This document shows, one piece after another, positions 34,980 through 43,310 of a stretch of 64,000 nucleotides of DNA (its first letter is position 1; the number at the start of each line of letters is the position of its first letter). A program made the translations under genes and the position numbers. The stretch is from Desulfovibrio piger (GTDB lineage: Bacteria > Desulfobacterota > Desulfovibrionia > Desulfovibrionales > Desulfovibrionaceae): assembly GCF_900116045.1 (NCBI RefSeq), contig NZ_LT630450.1, positions 1,307,001-1,371,000 of the forward strand. Direction: 5' to 3'. Below the pieces are notes generated by a model. That model saw only the letters and a list, made by a program, of their open reading frames with translations. It was not told the origin of the DNA and ran no database searches.

Positions 34980-36473
34980 TCAGGGGCGGCGCAGCAGCGA
35001 CAGGGCGAAACGCTCCACCGGGGCGAAATCGTCGCGCAAGGGCTCCGCCGCCGGCAGGGGCGCACGATAGCGGCAGGCCAGCATGGCCGCCATCTCCGGC
35101 GAACGGCCCGGGGCGTCACGCAGGGCCGCGGCCGTGGCGGCCTGGCTGAAGGCCAGCACCATCAGGTTCTGCAGCTGTCCGGGATGCCGGGGGCTGGTAA
35201 CGCAAAAGATCTCCACCCGGGCGAAATGCCGTCGCAGCCCGGCATGGATGGCCCGCAGCAGACGGCCGTCCTCGCCTTCCACGGCGGCGATGACGTTCAT
35301 GGCCAGCACGCCGCCGGGGCGCAGGGCCCGGCGCATGGCGGCGAAGGCCTCCTGCGTGCCCAGATGGAAGGGGATGGAATAGCAGGAGTTGAACACGTCC
35401 ACCAGCAGGAGGTCATACTGCTCCCGCTGCCGGTTGAGGAAGGTGCGCGCATCGGCGTGGACCAGGCGCAGGCGCGGGTCTTCCCCGGGCAGGAGGAACC
35501 AGTGCCGGGCCACGGCGGTCATGCCGGGGTCCAGCTCCACCACGGTCAGGCGCAGGCCGGCGGCGTCCAGACCGCTCCTGCCGGACAGCAGCCACTTGGG
35601 CACGGAGCCGCCGCCCCCGCCCAGCATGAGGATGTCCCGGGCCTGCGGCCGGGCCAGCACGGCCAGGGCGTAAAAGCGGGTATAGTCGAAATACAGCTCG
35701 TCCGGGTCGTCCAGATACATGCCGGACTGGCTGTAGCCGGGATCCGTGGAAAGGACGCGCACCGGCCTGCCCCTGTCGCGGCCCTCGTGGATCACCATGC
35801 AGTTGTAGGGGCTCTCCACCATGAGGGGCCCGTCCGCCTGGCGGCACTGCCGGTCCCAGACGGCCAGCAGGAGCAGCAGGCACAGCAGGGCCAGCCGTCC
35901 CCAGGGACGGGAAGGCTCGGCCGGCAGCGAGAGCAGCAGCAGGCCCAGGGCCACGCCCCAGAGGATGGTGCCGCTGGCGAAGAAGGAGATGAGGACGAAG
36001 CCGCCCAGAAAGGTCCCCGCGATGCTGCCCGCCGTGGACAGGGCGTACAGCCGCCCCACCGTGGCGCCGGAAGTGGCCACGTCCCGGATGCGCAGCCGGA
36101 TGATGTAGGGGCTGATCATGCCGCAGCACAGGGCGGGCAGGGCCAGGATGCCCAGGGCGCAGGCCACGGCGGCCAGGTGGATGTCCGTGATGGCGGCGCT
36201 CAGCGCCCCGCCCACCAGACGGTGCGTCCCGGCGGCCAGGGCGCTGCCCAGGGAGGCCCCCAGCAGGATGAGGGCCAGGCCGCGCCGGGAAAGGTGCCTG
36301 TCGGCCAGGCGGCCCCCCAGCCAGGCGCCCAGGGCCAGACAGGCCAGCACCACGCCGATGAGGCTGGTCCAGACCACGGCCGAGGTGCCCACATGCGGGG
36401 CCAGCACGCGGGCGCCCACCATCTCCAGCACCATGACCAGGGCGCCGCAACAAAAAGCGATGATCTCCAGCAT
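34980..36473 (-). CDS. Membrane-anchored spermidine-synthase-like protein
   Basis: The protein has 497 residues. The N-terminal half (1 to about 210) has seven or eight hydrophobic helices. The C-terminal half is a Rossmann methyltransferase-like domain of the spermidine/spermine synthase family: 'DILMLGGGGGSVPKWLL' (nucleotide loop), 'LTVVELDPGMTAVARHWF', 'RLRLVHADARTFL' and 'YDLLLVDVFNS'. Such fusions are common, and whether they make polyamines is often unproven; the aminopropyl-transferase Asp motif looks altered ('DVFNSCYSIPFHL' instead of D-x-x-x-P-x-G). The start at 36473 is family-like but has only GGGA upstream; 20 earlier codons are possible. Confidence 0.8.
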   Translation of the reverse strand: MLEIIAFCCGALVMVLEMVGARVLAPHVGTSAVVWTSLIGVVLACLALGAWLGGRLADRHLSRRGLALILLGASLGSALAAGTHRLVGGALSAAITDIHLAAVACALGILALPALCCGMISPYIIRLRIRDVATSGATVGRLYALSTAGSIAGTFLGGFVLISFFASGTILWGVALGLLLLSLPAEPSRPWGRLALLCLLLLLAVWDRQCRQADGPLMVESPYNCMVIHEGRDRGRPVRVLSTDPGYSQSGMYLDDPDELYFDYTRFYALAVLARPQARDILMLGGGGGSVPKWLLSGRSGLDAAGLRLTVVELDPGMTAVARHWFLLPGEDPRLRLVHADARTFLNRQREQYDLLLVDVFNSCYSIPFHLGTQEAFAAMRRALRPGGVLAMNVIAAVEGEDGRLLRAIHAGLRRHFARVEIFCVTSPRHPGQLQNLMVLAFSQAATAAALRDAPGRSPEMAAMLACRYRAPLPAAEPLRDDFAPVERFALSLLRRP

Positions 36474-36500
36474 CGTCGTCCCGTACGCGGGCGTACCCGC

Positions 36501-36523
36501 AAAAAAAGCGGGCTCAGTCCCGC
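36501..36523 (-). terminator. Terminator overlapping the tadA stop codon
   Basis: A 5-bp G/C stem (36508-36512 with 36519-36523) runs into seven T residues on the minus strand. The TGA stop of tadA (36514-36516) lies in the loop. Confidence 0.6.
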
Positions 36524-37008
36524 CGTCCGGCAAAAAAATCCTGCAGCAGGGCCACGCTCTCCCGGGCCAGCACGCCGCCCATATGCCAGACCCGGTGGTT
36601 GAAGAAGGGCTGGTCCAGCGTCTCGGTGCAGGAGGTCACGGCACCGGCCAGCCTGTCGGCCGCGCCGTAGACCACCCCGGCGAGCCGGGCATGGACCAGG
36701 GCCGCGGCGCACATGGCGCAGGGTTCCAGGGTCACCACCAGCACCCCGCCGCCCAGGCGGTAATTGCCGCTGGCGGCCCCGGCGGCACGCAGGGCCAGGA
36801 TCTCGGCATGGGCCGTGGGATCGTGCAGGGCCACGGGCCGGTTGTGGGCGCGGGCCAGCAGACGGCCGTCCGCCGCCACCAGCACCGCGCCCACGGGCAC
36901 TTCGTCCTCGCGGGCGGCCTGCCGCGCCTCGTCCAGGGCCAGATGCATGAGGGCCTCCCAGCGCCAGCCCGGCGGCGCGGGGGGCACGGGACCGCCGCAG
37001 GGGCGCAC
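36514..37008 (-). CDS. tadA: tRNA-specific adenosine deaminase TadA
   Basis: TadA makes inosine at position 34 of tRNA-Arg(ACG). The zinc/catalytic motifs are 'DPTAHAEILAL' (His, Glu) and 'LEPCAMCAAAL' (two Cys). The start is uncertain: the long open frame enters the LOG gene, so I use the GTG at 37008, which gives 164 residues and the usual N-terminal length; the later 'MHLALDEA' is an alternative. It follows the LOG gene by 14 bases. A terminator overlaps its stop. Confidence 0.88.
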   Translation of the reverse strand: MRPCGGPVPPAPPGWRWEALMHLALDEARQAAREDEVPVGAVLVAADGRLLARAHNRPVALHDPTAHAEILALRAAGAASGNYRLGGGVLVVTLEPCAMCAAALVHARLAGVVYGAADRLAGAVTSCTETLDQPFFNHRVWHMGGVLARESVALLQDFFAGRRD

Positions 37009-37022
37009 CAGGGCGCCGCCGC

Positions 37023-37688
37023 CTACAGGATCACGATCTTGCACAGATGCTCCACCACCTGCTCGGGCGTGTCGCACACCGTGACGAGCTTGTCGATCTC
37101 CTCCCTGTTGATGAAGCGGCCGTTGGCCATGCTCGTGCGCAGCCACTCCAGCAGGCCCGACCAGTAGGAAGCATTGTAAAGGATGATGGGGAAGGGACGG
37201 ATACGTCCGGTCTGGGCCAGCACGAAGGCCTCGGACAGTTCATCGATGGTCCCCATGCCGCCGGGCATGACCACATAGGCCATGGCGTACTTCACGAACA
37301 TGAACTTGCGGGTGAAGAAGTAGCGGAAGTTGCAGCGCGTCTTCACATACTGGTTGCAGCCCTGCTCGTGGGGCAGCTCGATATGCAGGCCCACGGAAAC
37401 CCCGCCCGCCTCGGCGGCGCCCTTGTTGGCCGCTTCCATGACGCCGGGGCCGCCGCCGGTGATGACCCCGAAGCCCTTTTCCACCAGCATCCTGGCCAGG
37501 CGCTCGGCATCCCGGTATTCGGGGCTGTCGGACGTGGAGCGGGCCGAACCGAAGATGGACACGCAGTTGGCGTCCAGCTTGTTCAGCGTATCCAGGGCCT
37601 GGACCATTTCGGCCATGATGCGGATGGTACGCCAGGACTCCGTGGTCATGGCATTGAGATCGTCGATGACGTTCTGCCGGATCTCCAT
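37023..37688 (-). CDS. LOG-family protein (lysine decarboxylase-like fold)
   Basis: The 221-residue Rossmann protein has 'GGGPGVMEAANKGAAEAGG' (shown by 'GGGPGVMEAANKGA') and 'PGGMGTIDELSEAF', the LOG signatures for nucleotide 5'-monophosphate phosphoribohydrolase activity. Old annotations call it lysine decarboxylase, which is wrong for this family. The ATG at 37688 has AAGGAGG upstream. It precedes tadA in the same direction, probably in one transcript. Confidence 0.9.
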   Translation of the reverse strand: MEIRQNVIDDLNAMTTESWRTIRIMAEMVQALDTLNKLDANCVSIFGSARSTSDSPEYRDAERLARMLVEKGFGVITGGGPGVMEAANKGAAEAGGVSVGLHIELPHEQGCNQYVKTRCNFRYFFTRKFMFVKYAMAYVVMPGGMGTIDELSEAFVLAQTGRIRPFPIILYNASYWSGLLEWLRTSMANGRFINREEIDKLVTVCDTPEQVVEHLCKIVIL

Positions 37689-37862
37689 GAAAGCCTCCTT
37701 GTTGCGCGGATCGCAGGAAAGAAGAATGAACCTTCATCCTAAACTGCCGGGCACAGGCCGTCAAAGGTTTATAGGGGGGCCTTGCGCTTCCGGGGCAGGA
37801 AGCGCATAGTGAAGAATCACCCGCTTGCACCCGGCAAGCAGAACATCACCCCGGAGCACCCC

Positions 37863-39473
37863 ATGAAAGTCCAGTTCCTTGGCGCTGCCCAGACCGTTAC
37901 CGGCTCCTGTTACATGATAGAGGCCTGCGGCAAGCGTTTCTGCATCGACTGCGGCATGCATCAGGGCAACAAGGCCATCGAGGAGCGCAATCGCAATCCC
38001 CGTCCCTACGCCCCCGGCAATATCGACTTCATCCTTGTGACCCACGCGCACATCGACCATTCGGGCCTGCTGCCCCTCATGGTGCGCGAAGGCTTCAGCA
38101 AGCCCATCTACTGCACCAAGGCCACCAGCGAGCTGCTGGAGATCATGCTGCAGGACAGCGCCCACATCCAGGAGATGGAAGCCCAGTGGGAAGCCAAAAA
38201 ATACAGCCGCCGCGGCCTCAAGAACCCGCCCGAGGCCCTGTACACCACCGAGGACGCCCTCAAGACCGCCGGGCTCCTGCACCCCGTGGGCTACCATGAG
38301 GACTTCGAGCCCGCCCCGGGCATCAAGGTTACCTATTACGATGCGGGGCACATCCTCGGTTCCGGTTCCCTGCGCCTGGAAGTGACCGAAGACGACAAGA
38401 CCACCAGCATCATCTTCTCGGGCGACATCGGCCGCCCCCAGGCCCTCATCGTGCGCGATCCCGAAAGCCCGCCCAAGGCCGATTACATCTTCATGGAATC
38501 CACCTACGGCGACCGCAACCACAAAAACGAGGACATCAGCGACCAGGAGCTGGCCGACGCCATCGCTTACAGCTACAGCAAGGGCGAAAAGGTCATCATC
38601 CCCGCCTTTGCCGTGGAACGCACGCAGGAGATCCTCTACTGCCTGCACATCCTCCAGAGCAAGGGCAAGCTGCCCGCGGACATGCCCGTCTTCGTGGACA
38701 GCCCCCTGGCCATCCGGGCCACCGAGGTCTTCCGCCGCAACCGCGAGCTCTTCGACGAGGACGCGCAGAAGATGCTCCATCAGGGCGACGACCCCTTCGA
38801 GCTGCCCAACCTGCGCTATACCCTGGATGCCGCGGAATCCCAGAGCATCAACGAATACAAGGGCCCGGCCATCATCATCTCGGCCAGCGGCATGTGCAAC
38901 GCGGGCCGCGTGCGCCATCACCTCAAGCACAATATCTGGAGGCCCGGGGCGAGCATCGTCTTCGTGGGGTACCAGGCCGTGGGCACCCCCGGCCGCAAGA
39001 TCGTGGAAAAAGCCAGCAAGATCACCCTGTTCGGCGAGGATATGGAGATCGCGGCCCGCATCTACACCATCAACGGCTTCTCCGCCCACGCCGGACAGGA
39101 CCAGCTGCTCTCCTGGCTGGAGCCCCTGGTCCACGACAAGGCCAACGTGGTCCTGGTCCACGGAGAAGAAAAGGCCCAGTCCGTCCTTGCCGGCCTGATC
39201 AGGGAAAAGTTCGGTGTGACCCCCCTGGTGCCCGGCTACATGGAAGAGATGATCCTGGAAGGCCATCAGGTGGCCCAGACCGTCCAGCACGAGGCCCTGG
39301 CCCATCCCCGCGTCAACTGGGACTTCCTCACCGGCGAAGTGGAACGCAAGTGGGACATGTTCAAGGGCAAGCTGGCCGACATCGAGCAAAGCCCCTGGGT
39401 CCAGCAGACCGAACTGCAGGACGCCCTGGCCAAGATGGACTATGCCCTGACCCGCCTGCTTTCCCGCATGTGA
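37863..39473 (+). CDS. MBL-fold beta-CASP RNA nuclease
   Basis: The 536-residue protein has the metallo-beta-lactamase motif 'THAHIDHSG' (about 59-67), 'DAGHILGSGSL', the beta-CASP block 'IPAFAVERTQEIL', 'ISASGMCNAGRVRHHL' and the C-terminal 'FSAHAGQDQLL'. These are the metal and catalytic motifs of RNase J/CPSF73-like nucleases (YsiK/Ysh1 type). The ATG at 37863 follows GGAGCACCCC. A GC-rich imperfect hairpin (39499-39553) follows. The exact RNA target is unknown. Confidence 0.92.
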   Translation: MKVQFLGAAQTVTGSCYMIEACGKRFCIDCGMHQGNKAIEERNRNPRPYAPGNIDFILVTHAHIDHSGLLPLMVREGFSKPIYCTKATSELLEIMLQDSAHIQEMEAQWEAKKYSRRGLKNPPEALYTTEDALKTAGLLHPVGYHEDFEPAPGIKVTYYDAGHILGSGSLRLEVTEDDKTTSIIFSGDIGRPQALIVRDPESPPKADYIFMESTYGDRNHKNEDISDQELADAIAYSYSKGEKVIIPAFAVERTQEILYCLHILQSKGKLPADMPVFVDSPLAIRATEVFRRNRELFDEDAQKMLHQGDDPFELPNLRYTLDAAESQSINEYKGPAIIISASGMCNAGRVRHHLKHNIWRPGASIVFVGYQAVGTPGRKIVEKASKITLFGEDMEIAARIYTINGFSAHAGQDQLLSWLEPLVHDKANVVLVHGEEKAQSVLAGLIREKFGVTPLVPGYMEEMILEGHQVAQTVQHEALAHPRVNWDFLTGEVERKWDMFKGKLADIEQSPWVQQTELQDALAKMDYALTRLLSRM

Positions 39474-39835
39474 GGCGAGCCGGCCTGTCCGCATGTCTCA
39501 TGGGGGGAAGCGGTCCCTTTGCCTGGCGGGCGAACGGGACCCTTCCTCCCATGTCCCCCCCTCCCCCACGACGTGCCATGCGGGCGGCTGCGGCACCGGG
39601 AGGCTGCGGCCTGCCCGCAGCAGTCCCCCCGGCGACAGGGCAAAGGGCGGGGATCGTGCCGTGGCCCCGTGACGGCGCCCGTCCTTGCCGGGAGCCGGGG
39701 CCGTTCCCGGAGGGCTGCGGAGCCGCCCATTGACGGAAGGGCCGCCCCGCAGGTAAAAGTCATTTCCCTGCCCCGGGGCAGCCTTTGCACCGTCAACCGC
39801 CGTCCATCCACGGCACAGAAAACACAGGAAAAACC
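39474..39835. other. Intergenic region between the beta-CASP gene and rsmD
   Basis: The 362 bases hold the inverted repeat 39499-39553 and, at the right, a region that should contain the rsmD promoter. The ORFs are GC shadows; no RNA gene is seen. Confidence 0.4.
39499..39553. repeat. Long imperfect inverted repeat after the beta-CASP gene
   Basis: Arms of about 18 bases (39499-39517 and 39536-39553) pair at roughly 16 positions around a loop near 18 bases. It has no T-run, so its role as a terminator or RNA-stabilising hairpin is open. Confidence 0.45.
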
Positions 39836-40387
39836 ATGCGCATCATTTCCGGCAGACTGGGCGGCAGACGCATCAGGACCGTGGAGGGCGAAGGCTACCG
39901 CCCGGCCATGGGCAAGACGCGCGAATCCCTGTTCTCCATGCTCACCTCGCGCGGCGTGGTCTGGGAAGGCGCGCGCGTGCTCGATCTTTTCGCCGGCAGC
40001 GGCAGCCTGGCTTTCGAGGCCGTGAGCCGCGGCGCGGCGCTGGCCGTGCTGGTGGAGAACTCCGCCGCGGCCGCCCGCTGCCTGGCCGACAACATCCGCC
40101 AGCTGGGCGTGGAGGACTGCGTGCGCCTGATCCGCGACGACGTGCGCAAGACCCTCAACAACACGCCCCTGGGCTGTTTCGACCTGGTCTTCCTGGACCC
40201 GCCCTACCGCAAGAACCTGCTCAACGCCACCCTGCAGGGCCTGCTCAGGCGCAACTGGCTGGCACCCGGCGCCCTCGTCTGCGCCGAGATCGAGAAAGAC
40301 GCCGCCGTGGCCGCGCCCGACAGCCTGGAACTGCTGGTGGAACGCCATTTTGGTCAAACCCGCATACTGATATGGACACTCGCATGA
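39836..40387 (+). CDS. rsmD: 16S rRNA (guanine966-N2)-methyltransferase RsmD
   Basis: The protein has 183 residues. It starts with the family-typical 'MRIISGRLGGRRI', has the SAM loop 'VLDLFAGSGSLAFEAVSRGA' (shown by 'DLFAGSGSLAFEA') and the catalytic 'FLDPPY'. It modifies G966 of 16S rRNA. ACAGGAAA precedes the ATG. Its TGA overlaps the coaD start (ATGA), matching the widespread rsmD-coaD pair. Confidence 0.95.
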   Translation: MRIISGRLGGRRIRTVEGEGYRPAMGKTRESLFSMLTSRGVVWEGARVLDLFAGSGSLAFEAVSRGAALAVLVENSAAAARCLADNIRQLGVEDCVRLIRDDVRKTLNNTPLGCFDLVFLDPPYRKNLLNATLQGLLRRNWLAPGALVCAEIEKDAAVAAPDSLELLVERHFGQTRILIWTLA

Positions 40388-40926
40388 AACTGGCACTCTA
40401 TCCCGGTACCTTCGACCCCCTGACCAACGGGCATCTGGCCCTCATCCGCCGCGGCCTGGCCGTCTTCGACCAGATCGTGGTGGCCGTGGCCGACAATACG
40501 CCCAAGTTCCCCCTCTTCTCCCAGGAAGAGCGCGTGGCCATGGCCCGCGAGGCCGTGGGCGACGACGAGCGCATCCTGGTGGAGCCCTTCACCGGCCTGA
40601 CCGTGGAATACGCGGCCAGGCGCGGGGCCTGTGCCATCCTGCGCGGCCTGCGCGCCGTCTCGGACTTCGAATACGAATTCCAGCTGGCCCTCATGAACCG
40701 CCGCCTGCAGCGCGACATCCAGACCGTGTTCCTGATGACCGACTACCAGTGGCTGTTCATCAGCTCCACCATCGTCAAGGCCGCGGCCAGCCACGGCGCC
40801 GACATCGTGGGCCTGGTGCCCGAGAACGTGCGCCTGCGCCTGATGGAAAAATACCAGCGCGGCGAAGTGCGCCAGGCCACGCCCTGCCTGTCCGCCCCCT
40901 ACGGCGGCTTCCGCGTCACCAAATAA
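40384..40926 (+). CDS. coaD: Phosphopantetheine adenylyltransferase
   Basis: CoaD makes dephospho-CoA from phosphopantetheine and ATP. The 180-residue protein has 'YPGTFDPLTNGHLALI' with the nucleotidyltransferase T-x-G-H motif and 'WLFISSTIVKAAA' near the C terminus. An ATG four codons earlier (40372) is a possible start. It overlaps rsmD by 4 bases, and miaA follows 1 base later, so all three are in one operon. Confidence 0.95.
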   Translation: MKLALYPGTFDPLTNGHLALIRRGLAVFDQIVVAVADNTPKFPLFSQEERVAMAREAVGDDERILVEPFTGLTVEYAARRGACAILRGLRAVSDFEYEFQLALMNRRLQRDIQTVFLMTDYQWLFISSTIVKAAASHGADIVGLVPENVRLRLMEKYQRGEVRQATPCLSAPYGGFRVTK

Positions 40927-40927
40927 G

Positions 40928-41842
40928 ATGGCCGCGCCCCTGCCCGTCATCTGTCTGGCCGGCCCCACGGGCTGCGGCAAGACCGCCGCGGCCCTGGCCC
41001 TGGCCGAAGCCCTGGACGGCGAGGTCATCAACGCCGACTCCCGCCAGGTCTACAGCGATTTCCCCCTCATCACGGCCCAGCCCTCTCCCGCGGAGCGGGC
41101 CTGCTGCCCGCATCACCTGTACGGCTTTCTGCCCACGGAACGGAAGATCAGCGCCGGGCGCTGGGCCGGCCAGGCCGTGGCCGCGGCAAGGGCCGTGCTG
41201 GCCCGGGGCCATGTGCCCCTGCTGGTGGGCGGCACCGGCCTGTATTTCCAGGCCCTGCTGCACGGCATCGCCGAGATCCCGGCCGTCGACCCGGCCGTCA
41301 CCGCCGCCCTCACGGCCCGCCTGGCCGCAGAAGGCCCGGCCGCCCTCCATGCCGAACTGGCCGCCAAAGATCCCGCCTACGCGGCCCGCATCCATCCCAA
41401 CGACCGCCAGCGCATCGTGCGCGCCCTGGAAGTGCTGGCCGCCACCGGCCATTCCTTCAGCTGGTGGCACGAACACGCCATGCCCGCACCGCCCTGCGCC
41501 GGGCCTTTGCTGGTGCTGGACATGGAGCTGGATGCCCTGACGCCCCGCCTGGCCCGCCGCATCGACCTGATGCTGGAACAGGGGGCCCTGGACGAGGCCC
41601 GCGCCGCCCGGCAGCGCTGTGACGACGCCGCGGCCCCGGGCTGGTCCGGCATCGGCTGCGCCGAGGTGCTGGCCCATCTGCGCGGGGACCTTTCCCTGGC
41701 GGAGTGCCGCCGCCTCTGGCTGCACAACACCCGCGCCTACGCCAAGCGCCAGCGTACCTGGTTCCGGGCCCGCAGCGGGGCCCGCTTCTTCGCGCCGCAG
41801 GATCTGGACGGCCTGCTGGCGGCTGCCCGGCAGGCCTGCTGA
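40928..41842 (+). CDS. miaA: tRNA dimethylallyltransferase MiaA
   Basis: MiaA prenylates A37 of tRNAs that read codons starting with U. The 304-residue protein has the P-loop 'GPTGCGKT' (the usual Ala-Ser are Gly-Cys), 'INADSRQVY', 'LVGGTGLYFQALLHG' and 'HPNDRQRIVRALEV'. It is the last gene of rsmD-coaD-miaA. Its start is 1 base after the coaD stop, so reinitiation is likely. Confidence 0.94.
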   Translation: MAAPLPVICLAGPTGCGKTAAALALAEALDGEVINADSRQVYSDFPLITAQPSPAERACCPHHLYGFLPTERKISAGRWAGQAVAAARAVLARGHVPLLVGGTGLYFQALLHGIAEIPAVDPAVTAALTARLAAEGPAALHAELAAKDPAYAARIHPNDRQRIVRALEVLAATGHSFSWWHEHAMPAPPCAGPLLVLDMELDALTPRLARRIDLMLEQGALDEARAARQRCDDAAAPGWSGIGCAEVLAHLRGDLSLAECRRLWLHNTRAYAKRQRTWFRARSGARFFAPQDLDGLLAAARQAC

Positions 41843-42308
41843 AGCGGCACGGCGGCCACGCGCCACGGCTCACGGCACCATGCCGGCACGGCGCCGGCTG
41901 GGGAATGGCGCGTGCCCCCTGCATCCGGCCCGTCCGGGCGGCGGGCGCGCCGAAGCGGCCGGAAGCCCCGCCCCATCGCAGATCACAGAAAATTTCTCAA
42001 AACATTTCCCGGCATCCTGCCGGGGGCCCCGGCCCCGCCCGCCGTTCCCCCCCTTGCCCGCTCCGTTCCCGAAACAGGGCCAGCCGCAAAGGATTTTTCC
42101 CGCCGCGCCCTCGTCCCGGCCCCGCCCGGATGCCCCAATACCAGTGTGCAAGTAAGCTTTTCAGCCTGCGCCCCCCCCTTGACGAGACCTTGTGCCTGCG
42201 GTAACTTGCCACACATTATTGGTGTGTTTGGCTCATGAGAGCCGGAGGACGCCCGCGGCCCTGCGCTGCGGGAGAATGGGGAAAAGTCTGTTTCAAAAGG
42301 ACGAGCAC
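41843..42308. other. Upstream region of the nhc operon
   Basis: The 466 bases must hold the nhc promoter. TTGACG (42179-42184) lies 17 bases from TAACTT (42202-42207), and TTGTGC/CATTAT (42190-42195 / 42214-42219) is an alternative. CACACA-like arms around TTATTGG (42210-42226) form an inverted repeat between promoter and start. I see no gene. Confidence 0.45.
42179..42226 (+). promoter_or_regulatory. Candidate nhc promoter and operator
   Basis: It holds the two possible -35/-10 pairs described for the region and an inverted repeat with ACACA / TGTGT arms (7-base centre). The operator is not matched to a known regulator. Confidence 0.35.
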
Positions 42309-43295
42309 ATGAGGAACGGTAAAGCACTGCTTTTGGCGGCGGTGATTGCCTTGGCCGGCGTGGCCTGTCTGATGCTTCCCGAAGCCAACCGCGCTGTGGC
42401 GGTGGGCCTGGAAGAATCCGACGCGGAAATGCCTAATGCCACGGTTCTCTTTCCGGTCAGCGAAAAGCCCAATCCCAAGGGCGCCAGCATGACGCCGGTG
42501 ACATTCAACCATCAGGCCCACGTCGACAAAATCGACGACTGCACGGCCTGCCATCACACGGGCGATATGGTGGCCTGCAGCACCTGTCATACCGTGGAAG
42601 GCAAGGCCGAGGGCAATTTCATCACCCTTGAGCGCGCCATGCACGCCACCAAGATCGCCCCGCGCAAGGATGGCGTCACGCCCAAGAGCTGTGTGAGCTG
42701 TCACGAAGAACAGTACAAGGAACGCCGCGAATGCGCCGGCTGCCACGAGATCGTCACCCCCAAGCGTGACGCCCGGTGGTGTGGCGTGTGCCATGTGGTC
42801 ACCTCCAAGATGACCCCCGAACAGTACCAGCTGGGCGTGGCCGGCAAGCTGTCCGCCGAGGACCGCACCGCCCTGGCCGAAGCCACCATCGAAGAACGCA
42901 AGCCCGTGGACTACATGGCCCCCGAAGCCTGCCCCTACAAGGTGGTCATCGGCAGCCTGTCCGACAAGTTCGAGCCCAACCTCTTCAACCATCGTCGCCA
43001 CGTCTCCTCGCTCATGAAGCGCATCGAAGGCGACAATCTGGCCAAGGCGTTCCACAGCGAACCCGAGATCCTGTGCACCACCTGCCACCATCGCAGCCCC
43101 CTGTCGGCCACTCCGCCCAAGTGCGGCAGCTGCCATTCCGCCAAGATCGATCCCCGCGTGCCCGACCGTCCCACGCTGAAGGCCGCGTATCATCTGCAGT
43201 GCATGGGTTGCCATGACGGCATGGACGTTGCCCGTCCCCTCGATACGTCCTGCGCGTCCTGCCACAAGCCGCGTGCGACCGAGAACGCCAACTAG
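42309..43295 (+). CDS. nhcA: Nine-haem cytochrome c NhcA
   Basis: The 328-residue protein has a signal peptide (about 1-31) and exactly nine C-X2-C-H haem motifs, at 78, 90, 128, 142, 158, 256, 272, 298 and 315. The split into five haems, a 90-residue spacer and four haems matches the 9HcA cytochrome of D. desulfuricans ATCC 27774 rather than the 16-haem HmcA. It takes electrons from cytochrome c3 and hydrogenase in the periplasm and passes them to NhcBCD. AAGGACGAG precedes the ATG. It is the first gene of the operon. Confidence 0.95.
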   Translation: MRNGKALLLAAVIALAGVACLMLPEANRAVAVGLEESDAEMPNATVLFPVSEKPNPKGASMTPVTFNHQAHVDKIDDCTACHHTGDMVACSTCHTVEGKAEGNFITLERAMHATKIAPRKDGVTPKSCVSCHEEQYKERRECAGCHEIVTPKRDARWCGVCHVVTSKMTPEQYQLGVAGKLSAEDRTALAEATIEERKPVDYMAPEACPYKVVIGSLSDKFEPNLFNHRRHVSSLMKRIEGDNLAKAFHSEPEILCTTCHHRSPLSATPPKCGSCHSAKIDPRVPDRPTLKAAYHLQCMGCHDGMDVARPLDTSCASCHKPRATENAN

Positions 43296-43310
43296 CTGGA
43301 GAGTACGATT

